From positions 1-44,543 of the forward strand of contig DVID01000013.1 in NCBI GenBank assembly GCA_018711625.1: a DNA stretch of 44,543 nucleotides, in the 5' to 3' direction. Source of the stretch: Candidatus Limicola stercorigallinarum. GTDB taxonomy: Bacteria > Actinomycetota > Coriobacteriia > Coriobacteriales > Coriobacteriaceae. Below are positions 16,261-24,825 of the stretch, piece after piece; the stretch's first letter is position 1, and each line of letters starts with the position of its first letter. The notes below the pieces were generated by a model. The model was given only the letters and a program-made list of their open reading frames with translations. It searched no databases and was not told the DNA's origin. The translations under genes were made by a program, and so were the position numbers.

Positions 16261-17424
16261 ATGCAGTTCTCGCATCGTCTTGATCGGTTTGGTGCCGAGG
16301 TGTTTTCGTCTCTTAACGCCAAGCGCCTGGAGCTTGAGGCGCAGGGGCGCACTATCTACAACCTTTCGGTGGGTACGCCCGATTTTCACCCGTATGCGCA
16401 CGTGGTCGAGGCGCTGCGCGATGCTGCAGCTGATCCCACGCAGTGGAAGTACAGCCTGGGCGACCTGCCTGAGCTTAAGCAGGCGGTGTGCGATTACTAT
16501 GCGCGCCGATTTGGCGTAGAGGGCATTACGCCCGATATGGTGGCAAGCTGCAACGGCACCCAAGAGGGCGTGGGCCACTTGGGTCTTTGCCTCCTCAACC
16601 CTGGTGACACGGTGCTTGTGCCCGATCCATGCTATCCCGTGTTTGAGGCGGGGGTCAAGATTGCCGACGGCGAGCTGGCTTATTACCCGCTTGAGGCCGA
16701 GCACAACTTCTTGCCGTATGTGGCTGGTATCGATCCCGCCGTTGCCGACCGTGCGAAGTACATGATTGTGTCGCTGCCGGCAAACCCGGTGGGCAGCGTG
16801 GGTACCGATGAGCTGTACGACGAGATTATCGCGTTCGCTCGTGAGCACGACCTGCTCATTGTTCACGATAACGCCTACTCGGACATCGTTTATGACGGTC
16901 CGCGCGGTGGCAGCTTCTTGGCGCATCCCGGCGCGCTTGAGGTGGGCGTGGAGTTCTTCTCGCTCTCCAAATCGTTTAACGTCACGGGTGCGCGCATTGG
17001 CTTTTTGGTGGGTCGCTCCGATGTGGTGCAGGCCTTTGCCAAGCTGCGCAGCCAGATTGACTTTGGCATGTTCTTCCCCATTCAGAAGGCTGCTATTGCG
17101 GCACTTACCGGCCCGCTTGACGAGGTGGAGCATCAGCGTCATATGTACCAGGAGCGTCGCGATGCGCTGTGCGACGGGCTTGAGCGCATTGGTTGGGAGC
17201 GTCCCAATGCGCATGGCACCATGTTTGTGTGGGCGAAGCTCCCGGGTGGCCGCACGGAATCCATGGCGTTTTGCGAGGAGCTCATGGAGCGTGCGGGCGT
17301 AGTGGTTACGCCGGGCGCGAGCTTTGGACCTTCGGGCGAGGGCTATGTGCGCATGGCGCTCGTGCTTCCGCCGGAGGGACTACAGGCTGCGGTGGCGGCC
17401 ATCGAGGCGGCTGGCATCTGCTAA
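16261..17424 (+). CDS. PLP-dependent class I aminotransferase, candidate N-acetyl-LL-diaminopimelate aminotransferase
   Basis: The 387-residue fold-type I aminotransferase has the substrate/PLP motifs NLSVGTPDF, CNGTQEGVGHL, VSLPANPVGSV (the usual NP pair), VHDNAYSDIVY and the Schiff-base lysine in SLSKSFNVTGARIG. The family includes LL-DAP aminotransferase (DapL), PatA and alanine aminotransferases. The lysine operon 3 kb downstream encodes the acetyl-branch acyltransferase and a likely deacetylase but no aminotransferase, so this gene is a natural candidate for the missing transamination step; that is inference. The start ATG 16261 has GGAAAGGA upstream; a GTG at 16216 is in frame but poorly placed. 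It starts 72 bases after nadE. Confidence 0.85.
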   Translation: MQFSHRLDRFGAEVFSSLNAKRLELEAQGRTIYNLSVGTPDFHPYAHVVEALRDAAADPTQWKYSLGDLPELKQAVCDYYARRFGVEGITPDMVASCNGTQEGVGHLGLCLLNPGDTVLVPDPCYPVFEAGVKIADGELAYYPLEAEHNFLPYVAGIDPAVADRAKYMIVSLPANPVGSVGTDELYDEIIAFAREHDLLIVHDNAYSDIVYDGPRGGSFLAHPGALEVGVEFFSLSKSFNVTGARIGFLVGRSDVVQAFAKLRSQIDFGMFFPIQKAAIAALTGPLDEVEHQRHMYQERRDALCDGLERIGWERPNAHGTMFVWAKLPGGRTESMAFCEELMERAGVVVTPGASFGPSGEGYVRMALVLPPEGLQAAVAAIEAAGIC

Positions 17425-17534
17425 AAGGCGGGTGCGGCTTGGGCTGAGCCTCCGGCAGCACTGCCTTTCCGGATGTTTCCGCCACTTCTGGTACATCTTG
17501 ATATGCGCAAACGGGCTACGAACAGGAGCTCTGT

Positions 17535-18965
17535 ATGGTTGATGAAGAATCCGCATGCGAGAACGCAGCCGAACAGGGTGCCGCCTCTGAAGAAAGAAAG
17601 CCTGCGTTTTTAAAGCGCCTGGACAAGGGTTTGGATCTTGCTGCCAAGCTTCCCGATCTGCCCTTGCCCGGGCGCTCCGACCGTGCGCGCGAAGGCGCAC
17701 GCAACGAGGAGCGCAGCAAGGAGCCAAGCACGATGCTGACCTACGTGCGAGAGGCCTTCGATTCCTTTGCCGAGCGACCGCTGGGTGAGGTTGACAGCAT
17801 CGTGTTCGCCTGGCTCTCGTACTATCGGTTGAACTCTGCGCTCAAACGCGCTGCCACCTGGGAGGGCATTGCGCTCTCTGAGCTTTTGCGCGCCGAGGAC
17901 TTTGAGCAGATGTTTGGCACTAGTTGGGACCCCGAGGCAAGCCGTGACCTGCTGTTTGCTGTGTGCGCAAGCCCGCGGTTTCGTGCTGTACGCCTCTGTG
18001 GCTGGCGCTATAAAACCAACGAGGAGGAAGAAGAGCAGTTTGCCGCCATGACGTTTCGGCTTCCCACGGGTGCAACCTATGTGGCGTTTCGGGGCACCGA
18101 TTCCACCATTGTGGGATGGAAGGAAGATTTGAACATGGCCTACCTGTGCCCCGTCCCGTCACAGGTGGAAGCCGCGGCGTATCTTGAGGAGGCGCTGCGG
18201 GCGCTCGACGGGCCTGTGTACGTGGGCGGCCATTCCAAGGGCGGCAACTTGGCGGTCTATGCGGCGGCGCAGTGCCCCGTTGCGTTGCAAGGCCGCATTG
18301 TCCGGGCGTTTTCGCACGATGGGCCAGGCTTTGACGACGCGTTTTTGGCCTCGTCGGGATTTCTCGCCCTGCAAGGGCGCATCTGCAAAACCATCCCAAA
18401 GTCATCTGTCATCGGCCTCATCATGGACGACGGCTCTCAGGCTGAGGTGGTGGAGAGCGACGGTGTCTCGGTGTTCCAGCACAATCCCTTCTTGTGGGAG
18501 GTTGAGGGCAACGCGTTCAAGCGTGCCGACGGGCTTACCGCGAGCGCTCGCTATCTGGCAACCACTATTGCCAGTTGGATGGCTCGCTTCACGCCCGAGG
18601 AGCGCGGGCGCTTTATCGACACGCTGTTTGGCGTGATTGGCGTTACCGGCGCCAATCGCTTTGCCGATATCAAGGACTCGTGGAAGACGAGCTTCCCCGC
18701 CATGCGCGAGGCGGCGGGCGAGCTTGATCCCGAGGAGCGCGATATTGTGCTCGATGTGATTAAGGCTCTGGCTAAAACGGCCACGATCGACAAGGTGTCC
18801 GATGCGGCCACCTCGCTCATCGCTTCAATTAATCCGCTGCGGGACGATGGTGCTGATGGCGCCGATGAGGAGGACGGCGAGGCTGGGGTACCGGGCTTCA
18901 CTTCGGCAGAGGACGTGCCGCCTTCTGCTGGTGAGCTTGTGTCCAAATCGTCCCCGGATGCGTAG
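17535..18965 (+). CDS. DUF2974 (Mbeg1-like) alpha/beta-hydrolase
   Basis: The 476-residue protein has a disordered charged N terminus (about 60 residues), then an alpha/beta-hydrolase of the DUF2974 type. The strand YVAFRGTDSTIVGWKEDLNM precedes the nucleophile elbow GGHSKGGNLA (catalytic Ser in GHSKG), and FSHDGPGF is the usual downstream Asp region. The last 150 residues are helical with an acidic, low-complexity tail. These proteins are lipase-like and widespread in Firmicutes and Actinobacteria; the substrate is unknown. There is no signal peptide. The start ATG 17535 follows GGAGCTCTGT. It is probably a single gene; the gap to the aminotransferase is 110 bases. Confidence 0.85.
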   Translation: MVDEESACENAAEQGAASEERKPAFLKRLDKGLDLAAKLPDLPLPGRSDRAREGARNEERSKEPSTMLTYVREAFDSFAERPLGEVDSIVFAWLSYYRLNSALKRAATWEGIALSELLRAEDFEQMFGTSWDPEASRDLLFAVCASPRFRAVRLCGWRYKTNEEEEEQFAAMTFRLPTGATYVAFRGTDSTIVGWKEDLNMAYLCPVPSQVEAAAYLEEALRALDGPVYVGGHSKGGNLAVYAAAQCPVALQGRIVRAFSHDGPGFDDAFLASSGFLALQGRICKTIPKSSVIGLIMDDGSQAEVVESDGVSVFQHNPFLWEVEGNAFKRADGLTASARYLATTIASWMARFTPEERGRFIDTLFGVIGVTGANRFADIKDSWKTSFPAMREAAGELDPEERDIVLDVIKALAKTATIDKVSDAATSLIASINPLRDDGADGADEEDGEAGVPGFTSAEDVPPSAGELVSKSSPDA

Positions 18966-19170
18966 CCTTAGGAATAAGAATAATAGTCCCGACGCCTTTG
19001 TCTCATGTCGCCGCTTCGCCCAACCCAGATGCTTCGCCGGGGAGGGCGGCACGGCGGCGCGGATGCTATACTTGCCTGCGCTCCAGGGAGATGCCGCTCA
19101 AAGCATTTCGTTCCCCGCGGACGCGGAAGCACGATAACGAGCGTCTCCCCAGGTCAGAAAGGTTGCCATC

Positions 19171-20175
19171 ATGAAGATAAACCATGCTGTTTTGCATGTT
19201 CTTGATTTTGACTCTGCGGTGAACGTGTTCTCGCAGCGTGAGCTTGCACTCGATACCCGCGCGGTGCGCTCGTTTGTGACCAAGCATCTTGCCCGCGCCC
19301 GCACCGCCGCCGATAACCGGCGTGGCACGTTTGCGCCCGAGAGCACCTTTGCCGGCGAGCTCAAGCGCTATTTCTTTGGTGAGCGTGAGTTCATTGATCT
19401 CTCGCTCGATATCGCGGAGTTCTTTGCTCAGGAGCTTGCGCGCGCGGACAAGCTTGAGTCCACCGACGTTTTGGTGGCGGACTTTGACGACGATGACGAC
19501 GTGCGCTGGTTTGCCGTACTCTTGCTTACGAGCCGTATGGCGTTCATGCACGAGGTGGAAAACGCCTCCGGTGCGCCCGCATGCGATATCGCTCGTCACT
19601 ACGCGATCCTTCCGAGCCCTTCGCAAAAGCTCACTTCGTATGCGCTGGTGCGCGCGAGTTCCTTTGACGTGCTGTACCAGGACAAGCAGCGGAGTATTGC
19701 CGGCGAGGAGCGCGCGGTGATTCCCGAAGGGTTGCTGCAGTGCTCGGCTGGTGTGTCGAGCAAGCAGGTTATGGACGCCGTCACGCGCATTGTGGCCGAG
19801 GTTGCCGAGGAGCACGGGGCCAATGCGTCGGTGGCGGTTGCTGCGGCAAAGGCTGCCATGGTTGAGGCGGTTGAGGAAGATGAAGAACTGCCGCCTTGGG
19901 ACATCATCGACGAAGCCTTTGAGGATGAGCCCGTGCTGCACGATGCCATTAAGCGCACGCTTGAGGAGGAGCGGGTGCCCGAGCGAGTGCCGGTTGAGCG
20001 CGCGCAGGTGCAACGAGCTGCCGTGCGCAATCAGAAGATTCGTACGGACACGGGTATTGAGGTAACGTTTCCTGCCGAGATGGCGCGGAACTCCGAGTAC
20101 ATTGAGTTCGTGAACGAACCCAACGGGTTGATTTCGATCGCGCTCAAAAACATCGGCTCCATTGAGAACCGTTAG
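19171..20175 (+). CDS. Nucleoid-associated protein, NdpA/NA37 family
   Basis: The 334-residue protein begins MKINHAVLHVLDFDSAV, the characteristic start of the 37-kDa nucleoid-associated (YejK/NdpA) family. The conserved FAGELKRYFF, DVLVADFDDDDDVRWFAVLLL and ALVRASSFDVLYQDKQR patches follow, and the C-terminal end has ITFPAEM-like VTFPAEM. Members bind DNA non-specifically and are often found near mobile elements. The start ATG follows AGAAAGG. The upstream gap (18966-19170) has a TATACT at about 19067 as a possible -10 box. It ends at 20175, 30 bases before a strong hairpin. Confidence 0.88.
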   Translation: MKINHAVLHVLDFDSAVNVFSQRELALDTRAVRSFVTKHLARARTAADNRRGTFAPESTFAGELKRYFFGEREFIDLSLDIAEFFAQELARADKLESTDVLVADFDDDDDVRWFAVLLLTSRMAFMHEVENASGAPACDIARHYAILPSPSQKLTSYALVRASSFDVLYQDKQRSIAGEERAVIPEGLLQCSAGVSSKQVMDAVTRIVAEVAEEHGANASVAVAAAKAAMVEAVEEDEELPPWDIIDEAFEDEPVLHDAIKRTLEEERVPERVPVERAQVQRAAVRNQKIRTDTGIEVTFPAEMARNSEYIEFVNEPNGLISIALKNIGSIENR

Positions 20176-20199
20176 GGTGGCGGACAGCCCAAGAGCGTA

Positions 20200-20229
20200 A
20201 AAACGCGCGGCGGGGAAGTCCCGCCGCGC
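20200..20229 (-). terminator. GC-rich terminator hairpin between convergent genes
   Basis: A perfect 10-bp stem GCGCGGCGGG / CCCGCCGCGC (20205-20229) closes a 5-base loop. On the minus strand it is followed by CGTTTTTACG, a T5 run, making it a terminator for leftward transcription arriving from the dap operon through elements B and the REP hairpin. On the plus strand it is followed by CTTCACC, so it is weaker there, although it sits 29 bases after the NdpA stop and could serve both. Confidence 0.7.
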
Positions 20230-20383
20230 CTTCACCCGGTGCGGCGCTCGTGCGCCCTCTTGGCAGCACAGATGCTACGAATTCGTCGAGCGGGCTAGCA
20301 CGGAGCTCTTTCCATGTCGAAAAAAACCGAATGGTGGGCCATCGGAGAGGTGTGACCGCCACTTCAGACGGGCCCAATCAAGT

Positions 20384-20541
20384 CCAACAAAAAAACTATT
20401 CGATTTGTTGCAGTTTGGAGCGTAACCTCCGAGTAGACAGGCATTTGCGCGGAACAAAGCCGCAGGTAGCGGCGCTGCGCTTCTGCGGTGTATTTTGAGG
20501 GTCGGCCCTGAACTGCAACAAATCGAAAAGTTTTTGGTCGG
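20384..20541 (-). repeat. Palindromic element B (same arms and core as element A, inverted)
   Basis: Arms 20384-20416 and 20510-20541 contain CGATTTGTTGCAGTTT and its inverse, with A/T-rich outer ends. Read on the minus strand, the core carries CTACCTGCGG, CTTTGTTCCGCGC and GTCTACTCGGAGG, matching element A block by block. It lies between the convergent NdpA and dapH genes, next to a REP-like hairpin. The two copies keep their arms nearly identical, while interior spacers such as the GC-rich run near 20465-20485 differ. Confidence 0.85.
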
Positions 20542-20548
20542 CAAGGTG

Positions 20549-20627
20549 GTGGATGGATGGTTAAGGGGTCGTTTCATCTCCTTGGCGGGGCAGATTGAAT
20601 GAAACGACTCCGTCCCCATCCATCCAC
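20549..20627. repeat. REP-like inverted repeat hairpin
   Basis: Arms 20549-20577 (GTGGATGGATGG...GTCGTTTCAT) and 20599-20627 are imperfect inverted copies over 29 bases separated by 21 bases. The right arm read on the minus strand, GGATGGGGACGGAGTCGTTT, is nearly the same as the tandem units after ettA (9771-9830). This is the classic inverted-pair arrangement of REP/BIME elements, placed just downstream of dapH. Confidence 0.75.
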
Positions 20628-20685
20628 ATGATTCCAAGCGACTTTCTCCGCGTCGCTTGTCCTGGGTGATGTGTCGATATGCTCA

Positions 20686-21387
20686 CTAAAGCGTGCGGAG
20701 CGCTTCTTCCAGACCCGTTTTGCTATCGGTCTTGTCATCACGCATCTTGATGACGCGGGCAGGGACGCCGGCGACCACGGCACCTGCGGGAACATCCTCA
20801 ACGCAGACAGCGCCGGCAGCAACCACGGCGTGCTCGCCCACACGGACACCTTCGAGCACAACCGCGTTGGCGCCAATCATCACGTCATCCTCCACAATGA
20901 CCGGTGTGGCACTTGCCGGTTCAACGACGCCGGCGAGCACGGTACCGGCACCAATGTGGCAACGTTTGCCCACGGTGGCGCGACCGCCCAGCACGGCACC
21001 CATGTCAATCATGGTGCCCTCACCAATCACGGCGCCAATATTGATGATGGCGCCCATCATGATCACGGCATTGTCGCCGATCTCCACCTGGTCGCGAATA
21101 ATTGCGCCTGGCTCAATGCGCGCGTTGACGCCCTTGAGGTCAAGCAACGGGACGGCTGAGTTGCGGCAGTCGTTTTCGATGTCAAAGTACTCGATGGCAT
21201 CAGCATTTGCCGTAAGGATAGGCTCAAGCTCCGACCAGTCGCCAAAGACAACCGTGCCCTCGCTTCCGCCGTAGACGCGGGCCTGCCCCCACGATACCGT
21301 CTGCCCCTCCTTCTCGCGCACATAGAGCTTGACCGGGGTTTTCTTCTTGGCGCGAGCGATGAAGTCGATGATTTCCTGAGCGTTCAT
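20686..21387 (-). CDS. dapH: 2,3,4,5-tetrahydropyridine-2,6-dicarboxylate N-acetyltransferase
   Basis: The 233-residue enzyme begins [20 protein letters not shown], the diagnostic N-terminal domain of the acetyl-type DapD/DapH. The left-handed beta-helix follows, built of hexapeptide repeats ([47 protein letters not shown]) and the C-terminal AGVPARVIK. It acetylates tetrahydrodipicolinate using acetyl-CoA in diaminopimelate and lysine synthesis. It is the last gene of the leftward lysA-dapA-dapB-dapH operon, 135 bases after dapB. The matching deacetylase is the divergent gene at 24826. Succinyl-type DapD is ruled out by the N-terminal domain and length. Confidence 0.93.
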   Translation of the reverse strand: MNAQEIIDFIARAKKKTPVKLYVREKEGQTVSWGQARVYGGSEGTVVFGDWSELEPILTANADAIEYFDIENDCRNSAVPLLDLKGVNARIEPGAIIRDQVEIGDNAVIMMGAIINIGAVIGEGTMIDMGAVLGGRATVGKRCHIGAGTVLAGVVEPASATPVIVEDDVMIGANAVVLEGVRVGEHAVVAAGAVCVEDVPAGAVVAGVPARVIKMRDDKTDSKTGLEEALRTL

Positions 21388-21522
21388 GGTGTCCTTTCAA
21401 ACGTACGGGAGAATAAAGGGCGTGCGGTGCCGCGGAGAGGCCCCGCACGGTGGGGGATGCGACGGGCATGGAGGGCACATCGTGGCCCACCTGGCTGACG
21501 GTCCAGCGAGGTGGGCTGATGA

Positions 21523-22287
21523 TCAGCCAAACATGATGTCGTCGAAGGTGTAGAAGCCTCGCGGCCGCGCAACAAGCTTGGACACGGCGGCAAGGGCGCC
21601 GCGCGCAAAGATCTCGCGGCTTTCAGCCCGGTGCGTAAGCGTTACCTCTTCGCTCGGCCCGAAGAACGAGACGGTGTGCACACCGGCAACGGTGCCGCCG
21701 CGCAGGGCGTGCACGCCAATTTCGCGCGGATCGCGCGGACCCGTCATGCCCGAGCGCCCATACACGGGGTAGGGAGCATCATCGGCGTCGCCGTTCGCAG
21801 CGTCTTCTTTGGCGCTTACGACCGCATCGAGGAGCATGGTTGCTGTGCCGCTAGGAGCATCGGCCTTCTGGTTGTGATGGGTTTCGCAAATCTCAACATC
21901 AAACCCAGGGAGCTCACGCGTGGCCTGCGCAACAAGGTGTCTCAGCGCCGCCACGCCCACCGAATAGTTGCCCGACCACACTACGGGTGCGACAGCGCCC
22001 AACGCGCGCACCCGCTCCATATGGGCCTCGTCGTAGCCCGTGGTGCCCGAGACAAGCGCGGTACCGGTGCGCGAAACGTATGCCTCCACGGCGTCGAAAG
22101 TGGCCACGTTGGAGAAATCGATGATTGCGTCGGCGGCGGGCACCGATGCAAGCTCCTTGGTGTCAAAGCCAACCTGGGCAAGCACCTCAAAGAGCGGCTC
22201 ACCAGCATTGTCGCGGGCGGCTTCGGCGAGGGTGCGCACAAGCGTACCCATGCGCCCGGCGCCCATGATGACGAGCTTAAGCAACAA
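21523..22287 (-). CDS. dapB: 4-hydroxy-tetrahydrodipicolinate reductase
   Basis: The 254-residue protein has the Rossmann loop IMGAGRMGTLV, then IDFSNVATFDAV, VSGTTGYDEAHM and WSGNYSVGV. The catalytic/substrate signature ETHHNQKADAPSGTA contains the DapB His-His and the Lys. It reduces hydroxytetrahydrodipicolinate with NAD(P)H. The start MLLKLV at 22287 overlaps the end of dapA by 11 bases, so the two are translationally coupled. The end lies 135 bases from the dapH start. Confidence 0.93.
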   Translation of the reverse strand: MLLKLVIMGAGRMGTLVRTLAEAARDNAGEPLFEVLAQVGFDTKELASVPAADAIIDFSNVATFDAVEAYVSRTGTALVSGTTGYDEAHMERVRALGAVAPVVWSGNYSVGVAALRHLVAQATRELPGFDVEICETHHNQKADAPSGTATMLLDAVVSAKEDAANGDADDAPYPVYGRSGMTGPRDPREIGVHALRGGTVAGVHTVSFFGPSEEVTLTHRAESREIFARGALAAVSKLVARPRGFYTFDDIMFG

Positions 22288-23167
22288 GACCAGCCTCCTT
22301 CATCACGGCATGCAGGCGCTCGCGCGCGGGGGCACCCATGGTGCAGAGCGGCATGCGGTAGTTTGCTTCAATGAGGCCCATCTGGGCCAGGGCTTCTTTA
22401 ACGGGAATGGGATTCACCTCAGAGAACAGCGCGCGCACGAGCGGGATGCCACCCACCTGGATTGCACGCGCACGGTCCAGGTCGCCCTCCAAATACGCCT
22501 GCACCATCTGGTGCACGAGTGCAGGCTGAATATTGGCCCACACCGAGATGACGCCGCTTGCGCCCAAGCTCATGAGTGGCAGCACCATGTCGTCGTTGCC
22601 TGAGAACATCTTGAAGTTGGGACCCAGGCAATGCGCGATGTCGGCGGCATAGCTGATGCTGCCGCTTGCCTCTTTGATGGCCATGATATTGGGGTGCTCG
22701 GCCAGGCGTTCAACGTTTTTGACGCTGATGGAGCAGCCGGTGCGGCCGGGGATGTTGTACAGGATGCAGGGGATGCCAACACCCTCTGCCACACTGGCAA
22801 GGTGGCGGTAGATACCCTCCTCGTTGCCCTTGTTGTAGTACGGCGTGATGATAAGGAGGCCGTCTGCGCCTAGACGCTCGTAGGTGCGGCTTTTGTCGAG
22901 CATGGTGGCGGTGCAGTTGGAGCCCGACCCCACGATAACGGGGACGCGGCCCGCTACACGCTCGACCACAAAGCTGCATACGCTGTTGTCTTCAGCATCG
23001 GTCATGGTGGAGCTCTCGCCGGTGGTGCCGAGCGTCAAAATGGCATCGGTGCCCTGCTCAAGGTGCATGTCCACGAGTCGGCCCAGCGCATCGAAGTCAA
23101 CCGATCCATCCGCCAAAAATGGTGTGACCAGCGCAACGACAGAACCTTGCAGGTTGCGGATATCCAT
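22277..23167 (-). CDS. dapA: 4-hydroxy-tetrahydrodipicolinate synthase
   Basis: The 296-residue TIM-barrel enzyme has LVTPF near the N terminus, the TLGTTGESSTM loop, catalytic Tyr in LLIITPYYNK and ILYNIPGRTG, and the Schiff-base lysine in IMAIKEASG. It condenses aspartate semialdehyde with pyruvate, the first committed step to lysine. The start MDIRNLQGS (ATG 23167) has AAAGGA upstream; the 12-codon upstream extension overlaps lysA and is not supported. It follows lysA after 11 bases. Confidence 0.94.
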   Translation of the reverse strand: MDIRNLQGSVVALVTPFLADGSVDFDALGRLVDMHLEQGTDAILTLGTTGESSTMTDAEDNSVCSFVVERVAGRVPVIVGSGSNCTATMLDKSRTYERLGADGLLIITPYYNKGNEEGIYRHLASVAEGVGIPCILYNIPGRTGCSISVKNVERLAEHPNIMAIKEASGSISYAADIAHCLGPNFKMFSGNDDMVLPLMSLGASGVISVWANIQPALVHQMVQAYLEGDLDRARAIQVGGIPLVRALFSEVNPIPVKEALAQMGLIEANYRMPLCTMGAPARERLHAVMKEAGLVA

Positions 23168-23178
23168 GGTTGATCCTT

Positions 23179-24522
23179 TCACTCGTGGTTGGTGACAGAG
23201 CATGGTGTTGTTGCGGGTGAGCTGGGCGCGGAGGCCTGGGCGATCACCGACCTGCCTTCGGCGGTAACCTCAAGGGTGGCAAAGTAATCGCGCGGCGTCT
23301 CGGCACGGCGGATGAGCTCGGTAGAGCCGTCCATGCGTAGAAGCACCTCGGCTGAGCGCAGGCGACCGTTGTAGTTGTAGCCCATTGAGTACCCGTGGGC
23401 ACCAGTGTCGTGGATCACCAGCAGGTCGCCCACGGCAGTCTCGGGCAGCATGCGGTCAACGGCAAATTTGTCGTTGTTCTCGCAGAGGTTGCCGGTTACG
23501 TCGTAGGTATGCGTTGCGGGCATCTGCGATTTGTCCGGCCCCTCTTCGGATCCCATCACCGTGATGTGGTGGTACGCGCCATACATAGCTGGTCGTATAA
23601 GGTCGCAGGCGTTGGCGTCAACACCCAGGTAGTCCTTGTAGATCTGCTTTTCGTGAATAACGCGCGTCACCAAGCATCCGTACGGCCCCAGCATGAAGCG
23701 ACCCATCTCGCAGGCGAGGGCTACATCGTCCATGCCGGCAGGCACCAGGATCTCTTCAAACGCGCGGCGCACGCCGTCTCCGATGGCGCCGATGTTGTTT
23801 GCGCGCTCCTCGGGACGGTAGGGAATACCCACGCCTCCCGAGAGGTTTACGAAAGCAATGTGCGCGCCGGTCTCGCGCGTAAGGCGTACGGCCAGCTCAA
23901 AGAGGATGCGCGCCAGGGCGGGGTAGTAGTCGTCGGTGACCGTGTTGCTTGCCAAGAAGGCATGGATGCCAAAATGCTTTGCGCCCCGCTCGCTCAGCAT
24001 GCGGAAGGCCTCAAAAAGTTGCTCCTCCGTCATGCCGTATTTGGAATCGCCTGGGTTATCCATGATGCCGTTGGCCAGCTTGAAGAGTCCGCCCGGGTTG
24101 AAGCGACAGCTCACCGTCTCAGGGATGGGGCCTGCCACCTGCTCAAAGAACGGGATATGCGAGATGTCGTCAAAGTTGATGATGGCACCCAGCTCGCGTG
24201 CCAGGCGGAAATCTTCGGCTGGCGTATCGTTGGACGAGAACATGATGTTGTGGCCCGTGATGTCCAGCGCGCGGGCAATCATGAGCTCGGTGAGCGACGA
24301 GCAGTCGCAGCCGCAGCCATATTCGCGCAGGATGGCGATGAGAGACGGGTTGGGATTGGCCTTTACGGCAAAGTATTCCTTGAAACCGGGGTTCCATGAG
24401 AAAGCGTCAAGAACCGCCTCGACGTTTTTGCGGATGCCTGCCTCATCATAGAGATGAAACGGCGTGGGGTAGCGCCGGACAATGGCGGCAAGCTGGTCTT
24501 TTGATACAAAGGGCTGCTTCAT
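23179..24522 (-). CDS. lysA: Diaminopimelate decarboxylase
   Basis: The 447-residue fold-type III PLP enzyme has the PLP lysine Lys54 in YFAVKANPNPS, the NLSGGVGIPY glycine loop that binds the phosphate, CEMGRFMLGPYG and, late in the sequence, VIHDTGAHGYSMGYNYNG. It decarboxylates meso-diaminopimelate to lysine. The ATG at 24522 follows AAGGAGCTCACC and lies only 17 bases after the end of the lysine riboswitch, so lysine can control it directly. It is the first gene of the operon. The order, with the last pathway enzyme first, is unusual but fits feedback control by lysine. Confidence 0.94.
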   Translation of the reverse strand: MKQPFVSKDQLAAIVRRYPTPFHLYDEAGIRKNVEAVLDAFSWNPGFKEYFAVKANPNPSLIAILREYGCGCDCSSLTELMIARALDITGHNIMFSSNDTPAEDFRLARELGAIINFDDISHIPFFEQVAGPIPETVSCRFNPGGLFKLANGIMDNPGDSKYGMTEEQLFEAFRMLSERGAKHFGIHAFLASNTVTDDYYPALARILFELAVRLTRETGAHIAFVNLSGGVGIPYRPEERANNIGAIGDGVRRAFEEILVPAGMDDVALACEMGRFMLGPYGCLVTRVIHEKQIYKDYLGVDANACDLIRPAMYGAYHHITVMGSEEGPDKSQMPATHTYDVTGNLCENNDKFAVDRMLPETAVGDLLVIHDTGAHGYSMGYNYNGRLRSAEVLLRMDGSTELIRRAETPRDYFATLEVTAEGRSVIAQASAPSSPATTPCSVTNHE

Positions 24523-24538
24523 GGTGAGCTCCTTGACC

Positions 24539-24699
24539 GATAGCGCTCCTGCAGGTTTTTGCAGACAGTCCCGCGGGTATTACCCACGGGCCCACCCGGC
24601 ATTTGCGCCCAAACTCCGGGTTCGGCGGACGCGCCTCGCTGCAGCATCTTTACCTGCCGGTTCCACTGCAGCTCTTCTTGCCCGCGCCTCTATCTCAAA
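24539..24699 (-). promoter_or_regulatory. Lysine riboswitch (L-box)
   Basis: Read leftward, the segment opens GAGATAGAGGCGCG and closes GGAGCGCTATC, the two halves of the P1/P2 region of the lysine aptamer. Inside are AAGAAGAGC, the conserved CGAGGCGCGTCCGCCGAA block, and GGACTGTCTGCA...TGCAGGAG, which match conserved L-box positions (for comparison, GUCGCCGAAG and GGCUGUCAAG...UUGGAGGGCUAUC in Bacillus lysC). No T-tract terminator lies between it and lysA. The Shine-Dalgarno AAGGAG lies just after the closing strand, so control is probably at translation initiation. Confidence 0.9.
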
Positions 24700-24825
24700 T
24701 TACGCTAACAGGGCGGCGAGCATAGTGCACGCTGTAACGATTTGGAAACGAAGATGTTACCTTTGGACGTGCGCATGCCGACGTATACTGGCCACATTCT
24801 GTTCTAGCGGCCCCGAGGAGGCGGC

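Noticed and set aside
23179-24522. Transcription-terminating form of the lysine riboswitch
   Set aside because: No T-run or terminator hairpin lies between the aptamer and lysA; translational control is the better reading.
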